From Dactylonectria macrodidyma (Eukaryota > Ascomycota > Sordariomycetes > Hypocreales > Nectriaceae), in contig JAGMUV010000004.1 of NCBI GenBank assembly GCA_020744425.1, forward strand, positions 1,488,001-1,552,000: a stretch of DNA of 64,000 bases, read 5' to 3'. A program made the position numbers and the translations under genes. The notes below the pieces were generated by a model that had not been told where the DNA came from, did no database searches, and was given only the letters and a program-made list of their open reading frames with translations. How positions within the stretch are numbered: position 1 is the first letter of the stretch; every line of letters begins with the position of its first letter. Shown in pieces: positions 22,886 through 32,310 of the stretch.

Positions 22886-24211
22886 GAGTAGAGAGCCCAA
22901 GGCCGACTGGACACGCCGTGCCAGCACATAGACCGCCGATTATCCAGCCAGATTTTCGACGACGTCTTGACCAAAAACTCGGATACTCTTTTGTTCATTC
23001 GACATGAGTAGCCAATCTCAGAGGTTATGGATTTGCCAACATATGCATTTTCATTAAGATTACTATGATTCGCTACGGTGGTGTTCCTCATCCGCGAGGA
23101 TGACTGGAAAACACCTTTCGTTTAACATCAGTAACAGAGACGTATAAACAAAAAACAAAAAAAAGGAACCCAAAACCGGAGTACCCGAGACTATCTTCCA
23201 TGGCTTGGTTGAAAGTTAAAACCAGCTAGAGACGATAGAAACGCAATCAGATTTTTGGCGTTTCAAGGCCATGCCTTACTATGACTCCAATTTGAGTTAC
23301 ACAGATGGGGGCGCGATGAGGTTTGGGATATGGTTTGGAGGCCACGATATAGATTGCACGCTCATTATCACGCACGGGAGGAGATGGGAGTTTGGATAAG
23401 GCTTGGAGGTCACAACATAGATTGCACGCTCATTATCACGTACTGGAGGAGGAGGAGTTTAAAGTTCTGTTATCAATACACCTTCGTTGACGCACCAACA
23501 TATGATACCTATCTCCCTCATGAAACTTCGTGAGCTGTCCATGCTGTTAACCACTCATTACCCTGTAGTGTGCTAGTATTTAGGGTAGTATGGATTCGAC
23601 GTAAGTTTCGAGTGCTTCTGGTACTGAGCAGATAGCACGGTTATTTAGATGTGATGCACTGAACTGTGCCCTTCCTAACAATCAACTTGACTGGTAGTAC
23701 AAACAGTAGGTAGACGAGTGTGAGTCAATTACGGAGGTGAATATAGATATACTTATATGGAGATGGTTACGCTACGTGTGCGTCCCCTTAGAAGCGCAAC
23801 CGGCAGTAGCGCTGATGACTGAAAGACATCCACAATTTTGAATGAGTGTCAGGTAGGGAGTTGCTTGAGTTCTTTCACCAGTTCAATAGTATAAATGAAT
23901 TTACGTGCACATAACCAAACATTCCATGGGTCAGTTATTCGAGACAGATATGGGGTCATATGATGCTGTGCAAGCTCCTAATGAATTGGAAGAAAAAGAA
24001 TTAAATTGCTAGGTCCAGGCAAAACCTGCATCAAGGCTGTAAAGACTGACAAAAGATCAAGTGTGCATCCTGACTTGTCGCCCAACATGAGCCATCCACC
24101 TACATTGCACGCGGCATCATCTCCATAGTTCCATTGCCTGACATGCCCAGGACAGTGGCGGAAGAAAGGGCAGCCTGAATGATGATACTTCGGGGGTGGC
24201 AGCCAGGGTAG
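22886..24211. other. intergenic with a 69-bp tandem duplication
   Basis: No supported gene. Probable 3' regions of the two convergent flanking genes. Confidence 0.4.
23321..23458. repeat. 69-bp imperfect tandem duplication
   Basis: Two units, starting near 23321 and 23390, share the exact core ATAGATTGCACGCTCATTAT and the flanking word TTGGAGG. They differ by several substitutions. Confidence 0.7.
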
Positions 24212-25090
24212 TTACTCGTAGTAGGTCTGAAGGGGCCGCGAACGACGTGTGGGCACGGTGCGTCTAATCATGGTCGTGCTGGCGACAGGGTTGAAGAACC
24301 GAACCGGATTCGCGGGCTGCGTCCAGTTGGGGCGGCAGTAGTCGTTGCAGTCGTGGTGGCTGAAGAATGAGCTGATGCCATCGGGACCAAGGTCCGTGAC
24401 GCCGTAGTCGTGATTCCGGGACAAAATGACAGGGTCAGAGAGGACAGCCTCATGTCGGTAAATACCGCCCTGGAGATCGCATAGAACGAACTGGCCGCCT
24501 GAGACATGATAGCTGAAGTGACTGAGTGCCTGCATAACCTCCCCCCACACTTCTGAATCGTCGATCCATCCAGTACTGCTATTGAACTTTTGGTAGTTTT
24601 GAATGAAGGGTTCGCATAGAAATCTTTGCCCCGCCCACGTGCTGCCGTCGTCTTCGAATGTCCACACACGAGGTACGTTGATTTTGATGGCCTTGTTGAC
24701 GATATTGAGTTCGTTGAATCTATTGACAATCTCCAGAGCTTTATCAACGGCTTTGATGTCAAGGGTGAAGTAGTCTTCCTCGAAGACGGCGCCAGTCTTG
24801 AACCACTTGGCAACGCATGCCTGGCCTTTGCGGGGGCCTGAAGTGTAGGTCCCCCCAGCCACCCACCGGAATTCGCCTTCAGCAAAAGGATACTCTAGCT
24901 CTTCCCATTCATAGCTTGCGAATCTGGAGATGTTGTATCTGCCGCTGTCAGACACGTCATTTGCCGGAGAATCAGCGTGGTGTCCATGCACACAGCTTGC
25001 ACATCGAGACACCCCGACACCCTTGGCATACTGATTGCCACTGTAAGACGACCGAGGCAGATCGCGAAGGCAGGAACAGCACTCGCGCAT
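24212..25090 (-). CDS. alpha-type (atypical) protein kinase with N-terminal zinc finger
   Basis: A 292-aa single-exon frame. Residues 1-35 have two CxxC pairs (CCSC near residue 4 and RCASC near residue 29) around FS-x-NQ-like SGNQYAKGVG, resembling the Stc1-type zinc finger. The rest is an alpha-kinase catalytic domain: RWVAGGTYTSGPRKGQACVA (glycine-rich loop with the Lys strand AKWF), then FVLCDLQGGIYR (the DLQG motif), DYGVTDLGPDG, and the zinc-binding tail SSFFSHHDCNDYCRPNW (H-x-C-x3-C). These are the signatures of eEF2-kinase/myosin-heavy-chain-kinase-type enzymes, which phosphorylate Ser/Thr in helices. Fungal genomes carry many short copies like this. The substrate is unknown. It stands alone with no obvious partner gene. 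Confidence 0.85.
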   Translation of the reverse strand: MRECCSCLRDLPRSSYSGNQYAKGVGVSRCASCVHGHHADSPANDVSDSGRYNISRFASYEWEELEYPFAEGEFRWVAGGTYTSGPRKGQACVAKWFKTGAVFEEDYFTLDIKAVDKALEIVNRFNELNIVNKAIKINVPRVWTFEDDGSTWAGQRFLCEPFIQNYQKFNSSTGWIDDSEVWGEVMQALSHFSYHVSGGQFVLCDLQGGIYRHEAVLSDPVILSRNHDYGVTDLGPDGISSFFSHHDCNDYCRPNWTQPANPVRFFNPVASTTMIRRTVPTRRSRPLQTYYE

Positions 25091-25599
25091 GATGGAGTTT
25101 GTCTATGCAAGATGCTGGGGGAGAGGACAATGATGCAATGAGGCCTTTTCCGGAGCTACAAGGAAACAAAATGGATGAGAGGCCTAGGTGGTAGTGAGTG
25201 GTGATTGGTGATTGGTGACAGGCTGGTGACTAGTAAGTGGTGTCTGGTGAACCGGTGAGGGCCTTCCCAGGTGGGGTTAGCTGTTCTTTATATTTCTTTT
25301 ATGGCGATTTGTGGGTCGTCTAGGGTAGGTTTTAGATGATGAGGGGTATGGTTTGAGAAAGTCAATTGGCTGGAACTGGGCTTCCTCAAACTGCGGGTCC
25401 AAACCACCAGGTCGGCTGGGATAAGGAGGGATGGGCAGTGGTTTGGGAGGGCTTCATGGGCTGCTATACCTATGCAGAGGCACGTATATGTTGCAAGGAT
25501 CACACACTCGTCATGTCACTCGTTAGGACACGTTGGGTATAGGATACAAGAGTTTTGGAAAGCGTACAGAACAGCTAGAGGATGTAGCAGGGTTCCTAC

Positions 25600-25860
25600 C
25601 CTTAAATACAGTGTGTGCCTTCCCAACTATAAGACGGGATGGAATGGTTGAGACAGCTTGGTGGCGATGGAAGATCTTGCTTTCTATCTAACAGAGGGCT
25701 CGCAGCGGCTCTATATATAAAGGTGCCCTCATCGTCATAGGAGCTACGATAAGGTTTTTCTTGGGACCGGATCCAAGGCATCCGGGTCTTCGAGACCGGC
25801 TTGCTAGAGATCCGGGCCTTTGAGACCGGGCCGCAGTCTCAACAGCTGATAGATGTGGCA
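25600..25860 (-). repeat. LTR-like fragment, minus orientation
   Basis: The minus strand has TATATATAGAGC followed by TAGAAAGCAAGATCTTCCAT and CACCAAGCTGTCT. This resembles, in order, the TATA-to-3' part of the plus-oriented fragment at about 26690-26790 and, more weakly, the Copia LTR at 56506-56731. Boundaries are uncertain. Confidence 0.45.
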
Positions 25861-26586
25861 TAGGACTTTCCTAGCATACCTGTTCTATCTGACACCAACG
25901 GTCCCCCTAGCGACATCATTCCTCTAGTCAGTTGGTTGCTAGGGCCGGCATGCTAGGAACGCGATGTCTTGTATCGCCACATGCGTCACATTCCGTTGTG
26001 ACTCGCTAGCAGCAACGGTATATCCGATCATAGATGCTGGCCTATGAATCAGTAGTGATTCTGGAGGAATCGTCGGTGATTAGATAGGGTTTTTTAAGTC
26101 GGGAGTTGGGTTCGCTTTGGCCCTGGGGCTGCTTGTGACAAGGGTCATAGGATATCTCTTCCTGCTGAGTTAATCCCGTCCACAACCTGTTCAAAATTCT
26201 CGGGTTATTAACTGGTTTTAGATGATATAGAACCTGGATGGAGCTGTGAATATGACGCGCAATGTATACCTCCTTGAATGCAGAGCGCAAGCCTGTAGCT
26301 TTAAAAATGACCGAATTTACACAAAAGGCTAAAAGAGCGCGCCCCGTGAAGCCAAATAAATACACCACCTCGGACCCATTGTATTATAACTACAAACCCT
26401 TTATTTATAACTACTCCTGTAATTATGGAAGATCCCAGTCACTTAGCTGGCTCCTCTTCTGAGGGTGCTTTAGCTGAGAGTTCCTACATGTATTGTCAGA
26501 CGGACTGATAGAAAAGTCAGCTGTGCATAGGACTGGATCCGTACCATGGTTTCCTTCGAACCTAGAAACAGTCTTCAAACCTAGTC

Positions 26587-26642
26587 CACCCTCAACAACC
26601 TAGACAGACCTCAACAACCTAGATGACCCTCAACAGCCTAGG
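26587..26642. repeat. minisatellite of ~19-bp units
   Basis: Three units built on CCTCAACAACCTAGA with small changes. Confidence 0.6.
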
Positions 26643-26689
26643 TAGACGGCTTGTGACGGCTTTATCGGTTCAAGGGTGTCCAGATCAGC

Positions 26690-26805
26690 CGGATCCCTAG
26701 GGATAAATAGCTGGTTTTCTTCCTGCTAGACAGAGAGAAAAGATAAGATCTTCCATCGTCACCAAGCTGTCTTAACTATTCTATCCTGTCTGATATGTAT
26801 GATAC
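26690..26805 (+). repeat. LTR-like fragment, plus orientation
   Basis: Contains AAGATCTTCCATCGTCACCA and GCTGTCTTAACTATTCTATC, the inverted counterpart of 25625-25690. It runs into the miniature LTR element at 26806, which interrupts it. Confidence 0.4.
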
Positions 26806-27261
26806 TGTTGGTGGCTATAGCGCACATTAATCCATGTAATCTGTATGGAGCTCCTATTTTGCAGATTTCAACAGTTATGAGCCCGGATGGTCGAACGGCT
26901 TAGGAAATAGTCACCCGGAGACCAGTAACTTCCGCTACGATAAGATAATAATAGCACTACCCAGAAAGTCGATAGTTTGAATCTCGCTAAGAGTAATAGT
27001 GCGGACCGTATCTATGGAGCCAGAGCTCCTAGGTTATGAAGAAAAATAAAAGAATCCCTCAAAGGAACGGTAGTAGGCCAACAGCTCTAGCAATGTATGC
27101 TAACAATCGACAAAAGTCAAAGAACTTCAGCGACAAATAGCCCCCTAAATCAGTAGGCCTAGGGGATCTGAGAGCCCTAGAGCCTAGGGGGTGTGTTAGT
27201 GGCTATAGCGCACATTAATCCATGCAATCTGTATAGAGCTCCTATTTTGCAGATTTCAACA
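26806..27261 (+). mobile_element. TRIM-like miniature LTR element 1 (456 bp)
   Basis: Two 68-bp direct repeats, 26806-26873 and 27194-27261, both TGTT...CAACA, differ only at three transition sites. The element is flanked by the perfect 5-bp duplication GATAC (26801-26805 and 27262-27266). Directly after the left LTR is GTTATGAGCCCGG (26874-26886), complementary to the anticodon arm of initiator tRNA-Met. A polypurine-like tract (AGCCTAGGGGGTG) abuts the right LTR. The 320-bp interior has no coding capacity but contains an A-box-like TGGTCGAACGG at 26888 and a B-box-like GTTTGAATC further on. These are the parts of a terminal-repeat retrotransposon in miniature. It must be mobilised in trans, plausibly by Copia elements that use the same primer site. 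Confidence 0.9.
26874..26886 (+). promoter_or_regulatory. primer-binding site for initiator tRNA-Met half (TRIM 1)
   Basis: GTTATGAGCCCGG abuts the LTR with zero spacing. Its first 11 bases are the reverse complement of GGGCTCATAAC, the anticodon stem-loop of eukaryotic initiator tRNA. Drosophila copia is known to prime from a cleaved 5' half of this tRNA. Confidence 0.75.
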
Positions 27262-27266
27262 GATAC

Positions 27267-27480
27267 TAATGCTAGTATTAACACTCTCGTCTCCTCTATC
27301 TCTTCTAGTCTCAAGGGCTATATAAGTAAGTGCAACAGCCGTGTTCCTAGGCTAACCTATACGTAATATAAGATAGCTTAAAGCGGGTTTTTAAGTAATA
27401 AACTTAGGATTTATATTAGTAAAGTAGTTAGATATATTTACTAAGTTATTAAAGGATTATATTATATAATAGTTAATATA
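27267..27480 (-). mobile_element. Gypsy element, left fragment (RT/RNase H junction)
   Basis: On the minus strand this continues the reverse-transcriptase frame that stops at 37013 (LTNLI...DITIKNTFNKIKEIIL), reading ILTII then a Gypsy-like RNase H start. The two halves are separated only by the MITE/hAT/Copia nest with a TA duplication at the joint. It is truncated before integrase. Confidence 0.6.
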
Positions 27481-27482
27481 TA

Positions 27483-27505
27483 ACGTACTTAATAAGCATG
27501 CGCTG
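27483..27505. mobile_element. MITE, left 23 bp (split by hAT insertion)
   Basis: The left end ACGTACTTAATAAGCATGCG is inverted at 36991-37010. The flanking dinucleotide TA is at 27481-27482 and 37011-37012. The rest of the element continues at 36609. Rejoined, it is 425 bp with ~43-bp inverted ends carrying one mismatch, like a non-autonomous Tc1/mariner (Fot1/pogo-type) element. Confidence 0.75.
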
Positions 27506-27936
27506 CAGGCTGGCGATCAATTCAATTCCATCAATTTCGCCTTCACGTGGCGTTGCGTTGATAACTTACTTAGCATTTAGTCCGTAGAGTTAAACCACCG
27601 CATCTCCAAATTGAATTGATGGCGTTGAATTGAAGAGGTTGAACTGTATACGCACTCAGATCCTATCGCTTACTCCCTAGCGTCTTAGCCATCCTCCTCT
27701 GCCTCTTATATAATACTATTCCTAACCTCTCTTAATATATTAATTAATATATCTATAGTATTGATTAGGCCATTCCATACTTATAACCTAAGTATCTGTA
27801 TTATTCTTATTATACTAGCTTCTAATTGAGTTTACTATAGTAAAACTATTTGCTTAGTAATACTAAATAATTATTCGCACTCTATAGATATAAGTAGTAC
27901 TAATAGTAAGTTAAGAGCTATTTATAATAGCTAAGG

Positions 27937-28432
27937 TGTAACGATCCACACTTCGCATTACGTCTCCTAGCCCGTCAGGCCAAAAGATAAGTCTATAATC
28001 ATAATGGTAGCAATCATAGGTGTGGATAACAGCTATTAAATAGGGTCTCATGCACGCCCGGCTATCCAGGTCGTAACACGATGTCTCCCCTCCCAGTGGC
28101 TTGTCCTCAAGCCCACTAGTCCGGGCGCTGACAAGGGTGAACAGGCCTTATCATCTGCGCGCTAGCTGCCCTACCCCGACTAGCCGATCGGGCCTAGTCT
28201 GAGCCAGTAGTGGGATTCCTGTCAAAGCTAGTGACCCTAGAATCGAACTCACGACCTCTTATCGCGTTGACCCGCATCATGTGATTATTGTGTAACGATC
28301 CACACTTCGCATTACGTCTCCTAGCCCGTCAGGCCAAAAGATAAGTCTATAATCACAATGGTAGCAATCATAGGTGTGGATAACAGCTATTAAATAGGGT
28401 CTTATGCACGCCCGGCTATCCAGGTCGTAACA
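27937..28432 (-). mobile_element. TRIM-like miniature LTR element 2 (496 bp)
   Basis: Direct repeats of 142 bp at 27937-28078 and 28291-28432 start TGTAACGA and end TCGTAACA. They differ at two transition sites. The perfect 5-bp duplication TAAGG lies at 27932-27936 and 28433-28437. The minus strand is probably the sense strand, because on it a purine run GGGAGGGGAGACA precedes the 3' LTR. The minus-strand leader carries GAGTTCGATTC (28240-28250), a near-perfect tRNA B box preceded by the variable-loop-like AGGTC. There is no coding capacity and no sequence similarity to TRIM 1 or 3. It lies inside the hAT element but is itself far less mutated than its surroundings, so it is probably a recent insertion. 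Confidence 0.88.
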
Positions 28433-28437
28433 TAAGG

Positions 28438-30430
28438 GTAATCTTTCTATCTCTTTTACTAATATTAAATAAGATTAATAATAAAAGGGTCATTCTTAGT
28501 ATTAGGACTTAATAGCTAGTAATTATATTTATTATAGTCTGCATTTAGTAAACTTTCTAAAGAAGAACATCTGCCTATTAGAGATGAAGTCCTATAAGCT
28601 TAGTATCTCTTAAGCGCACTTATTGCCTTTAAGTGCTTAAATAGAGGTTCTTTATCTAATACTAAAAGATTCAGTAGTAATTTATACTCTTCATCCTATA
28701 GAGTCCTTACGATTCTTTTTACCTTATAAAGCTATAGTAACTATGCTTTATTAGTCCACATATTCTTAAAATATCCCTAATATAAGACTGGATTTAGAAT
28801 AGTAGAAGCATAGTATGCTAATATCTTATCTAGCTTTATATAATACTTATTCAACTTATCCCACCCTAGGTTAATATTTATCTTAAAGTGCTCTAGATCT
28901 GGGTAGTTCTCTACTACTGCTTTCTACTCTTCTAGACTGTTTATTAGGAATTTGTAAGTTAAGGCAACATCCTACATATTACTATATGCCTTAATATAGC
29001 CTCCTTTTTATACTTAGTTCTAAGCGTTGCCTTCAAGTATCTAGAGTGCTTCCTTAAAGTTAAAGAGCATCTTATCCATTAACTTAATAACTTTCTAATC
29101 TTTCTTACTAAGAAGACTCTCCTTCTGAAAATAGAGGAGTATCTCTTCCTTTCTTCTAACCCTATTATAATATTCTTTATTAAATTTAAGTATAACCTTC
29201 TTAACTAAGTCTTTAAGAAATAGATGTAATATAAGACTGTACTGCATTATATATAGAGTTAATAATTAGTGAGTCTGGTTATTATAGATAATATTAATAG
29301 GCTTCTTTATTTAAATCTTTAAATTATCTGAATATTAAAAGAATTCTTCTTATAGTATATAGAGATAGTATATTAGCTTATTGGATTAATAGATCTAATA
29401 GACTAGGTTATAGAGCTTTCTAATAGGGCCTTTCTTTTACTAGATTTTATACTAAGTAGTGCTAAACCCAGACTCCCTATCAATCTCTAATTTAAAAGCC
29501 TCAGCCTTATATCTAAATAATAGAGCTTTTATTACTAAGTTAAGAATATAGTTAAAACATCGCACTCTCTATTTCTTTAGATTAAAATCCAGTACTCTTA
29601 CAATCTCCTCTATTACTATATCCATATTACTAGCATTATTAAGTATAATATACCCCACTCTATTAAGTATCTTATAGCTCTTTAAGATCTTAAGGATCTA
29701 GGCTATAATATTCTCCGCTGAATAGTAATTCTTTAACTCTAATAGGCTAAGGACTAGCTTTAATAGAACTCCATTTTTATTAATATAAAAACAGATAATC
29801 CTATATAAAACGTACTAATTCCTTAAGCGCTAACTATTAAATATAATATAGATTTGACTTAGGACGCTCTTTAAGTAGTTAATTATATATGTCTTTTATT
29901 AAATATAAAGGTTAATAATTCGCCTTTAAATAGTATTATAAAAGATATAAGCATTCATTACTATAACTAATAGGTTTAAGTATTTAAATATATATTAAAG
30001 CTAGTAATACTTAGGCTAGTAAAAAGAGATATTAGTATTAACTACTTACTTAAAAAGCAGTCTCTAAAAGTAATCCCTATTAAAGCATTAAATAAGAGTA
30101 TTTATAATAGCTTACTCTTTAGGGTCTAAAGTATTAAGATTTAATATCTCTATAATGTTCCTTAAGGGAGTCTTTTCCTTCATCCCCTTCCTAAGAGCGG
30201 GCAGCCTCTTCCCAGTCCTATTAATAAGCTTGTGTTCTTTAAATAGATGCTTTTCGATATTCTGAGTACTAATAGTAGAGTAGTCTAACATTCTAGACTT
30301 TAGCTTCTTAAAGTAAGGCTTATAAACCCATTTCCTCTTAGTAAGAGAATTATTACATTAAATATTAAAACCATACTACTAGACCTAGGACGTCTACTTA
30401 CTAGTACGCTTAGAAATCATAAAGGCTAAG
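28438..30430 (-). pseudogene. RIP-degraded hAT transposase
   Basis: The minus-strand frame from about 30420 reads RTSK then, after stops, KWVYKPYFKKL and TQNIEKHLFKEHKLINRTGK, i.e. a BED-type zinc finger with the H-x-EHK region. LNTLDPKE follows, then downstream the catalytic-region pattern of fungal hAT transposases. Stops replace Trp and Gln codons throughout. Confidence 0.7.
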
Positions 30431-30917
30431 AACTTATTCTATAAAAAGATTTTCTATTTATTTAATAAAGAATCTAAGTTTATAAATAGTATATTAGTTA
30501 AGTTACTATCTAAAGTTTATTAGTACTTTATAAGTAGGTTAGTATCCATTTTAATTATAAGAAAGGGATATAATATTTTATTAAAAGGTTTATTTACTAT
30601 ATAATAATAAAGAATATAGTATATATGCATTTATTAAGCTTAAGTACTAAATATATTAATATATATATAAATAATTTAAAGTAAAAAGTACTAGTAATAA
30701 AGTCTGATAGATATGATTTTCAGGGCTGCGAATACTACCTTAGACTACTACCCTTCTTAACCGTTTTAACTAGTGGTTAACATTAAAGCTATTGCGATAG
30801 AATTGAGGCTATTAATATTAAGGCGAGATTAAATTAATTGAATTAATGCACAGACCTTCCACTTTAATAATATTAAAATGGTAGAGGTGGAGGTGGAATT
30901 GATCGCCAGCCTGATGC

Positions 30918-31140
30918 TGTTAGATTTAAGCAGCATGCATAGCACCTTAGTCATTAAGAGCCCACATATATGTATATTATGCATATCATCATCTAGGCTA
31001 ACCCCGCAGCAGTCAGGGGTATTATATATAGCATTCACTGCCTTCCTATTTAGGCTATGCTCAGCGTGCTCTCAGTAGTCATACGCCTAACCGAAGTCAC
31101 CTAATCATATGCATGACTATGCGCACAATCTATTCTAACA
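30918..31140 (-). repeat. 3' LTR of Copia element (left copy)
   Basis: 223 bp, TGTTAG...TAACA, GC-normal along its whole length. Confidence 0.9.
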
Positions 31141-31819
31141 CGCCCCTTCAGCTTCGCAGTCCCTCTACTAAGCTATACTTTACTTTATAGCTTCTTTACC
31201 TTTTCCTTATTTCTTCTCTATTTAATCTTATCTATTAAGTTAATTAGCTTTAACTGCTTAAAGAAGCTCGAGTGACTATCTTCTAATAGGTTTTTTATTA
31301 ATCTATTAGTAAGTATTTAAGTAGTAAGTATATAAATAATATTAATTCTCTCTTTAATAATTTCTTAGTATAGCTAATAGTTATAAATATTAATATACTT
31401 AAGCTTTATATATAATTATACTAGTTCTATAGTAATAAGGCAGATAGTCTGTTTATTATTATATTTGATTATAATCCTTACTACTATTATAGTAGTTTAG
31501 CGAGCTATCGAAGAGTTTAGGTTAACCTTTAATATAAAGATAAGTTAGCTTATAAAGAGAGCTTCTTTAATTGCTTAAGAAAGCGCTAGGAGCTCTGCCT
31601 TTATTATTAATATTATAACTATATCTTGCTTATTAGTTCTCTAAGAAGTAATCCTACTAAAGAGCTTTATAATAAATACCTAAGAACTCTAATGATCTAT
31701 TAAGTTATTAATAAAGCTAGTATTTAAGGTAACTTATAGTCTATCTTCTTTACTACTAGCTATAGCTCTATATTTAAAACAGAGACCCTTTATTTATATA
31801 AGGTATTATAAGGCTCTAT

Positions 31820-32310
31820 CTATAGCTCTTTATTATTATAGTCTAGGGTTCTAATTAAACCTAGCTAGTTAGCTTATAGTAAAAGCTATATTTAGTTAAG
31901 TCATTACTACTATATATATAATAGTACTAATCTTCCTAAAGTATAGGTTAATACTACTAGGGCTTATTATTATATTATATAATAGAAGTTCTTTATAGAT
32001 CATTAGGGTTACTAATATTAGATTCAGTAAGTCTTTAGAAAGCAAATAGCGCATTTTATTAATATAAATAGCTTATAATAACTATAGCTTTCTTATTCTA
32101 TAATCCTAAATAACCTTAATCCCTAAGAACTATTAAAATAGCTTACTACCTATAATATTATATATTTTCTATAGTTCTACTATTAGTAATATTACCTTAT
32201 TCTTAATATACTTAAAGAAATAGAGAATATAGTTATCTATATAGAAGAAGAAGATAATATCTCTATAAAGCTAATAGCAGTCCTCGCTAGGCACTTAGCG
32301 AAAGCCCGCT
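31820..32310 (-). pseudogene. Copia reverse transcriptase, degraded
   Basis: Minus-strand residues of the Copia RT palm (YIDN for YIDD) and the downstream segments FLGIKVI and VMT-LNIAFTIS are legible between RIP stops. Confidence 0.75.

Larger units (their letters stand above)
25091..26805. other. intergenic stretch with decayed LTR-like fragments
   Basis: No gene. GGTGATTGGTGA-type simple repeats at about 25196-25260, then two inverted LTR-like fragments listed separately, and a ~19-bp minisatellite at 26587-26642. Confidence 0.5.
27506..30913 (-). mobile_element. hAT DNA transposon, RIP-decayed, 3408 bp with nested TRIM 2
   Basis: The ends are CAGGCTGGCGATCAATTC at 27506 and its inverted copy ending at 30913 (about 18 bp). 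The 8-bp duplication is ATGCGCTG at 27498-27505. On the right it is ATGCACTG, split by a later Copia insertion into 30914-30917 and 36605-36608. The single mismatch is a G-to-A transition. Eight-base duplications and CAGG-type ends fit hAT. The minus strand encodes a decayed BED-finger hAT transposase. The outer ~200 bp are GC-normal and the interior is RIP-mutated. Confidence 0.85.

Noticed and set aside
25600..26805. Whole interval as one DNA transposon with long inverted ends
   Set aside because: Inverted similarity stops inside the candidate ends, no target duplication is seen, and both arms resemble LTR sequence.
27937..28432. CRISPR-like or tandem-repeat explanation for the repeated 142-bp blocks
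   Set aside because: Exactly two direct repeats with TG...CA ends and a 5-bp target duplication fit LTRs, not arrays.
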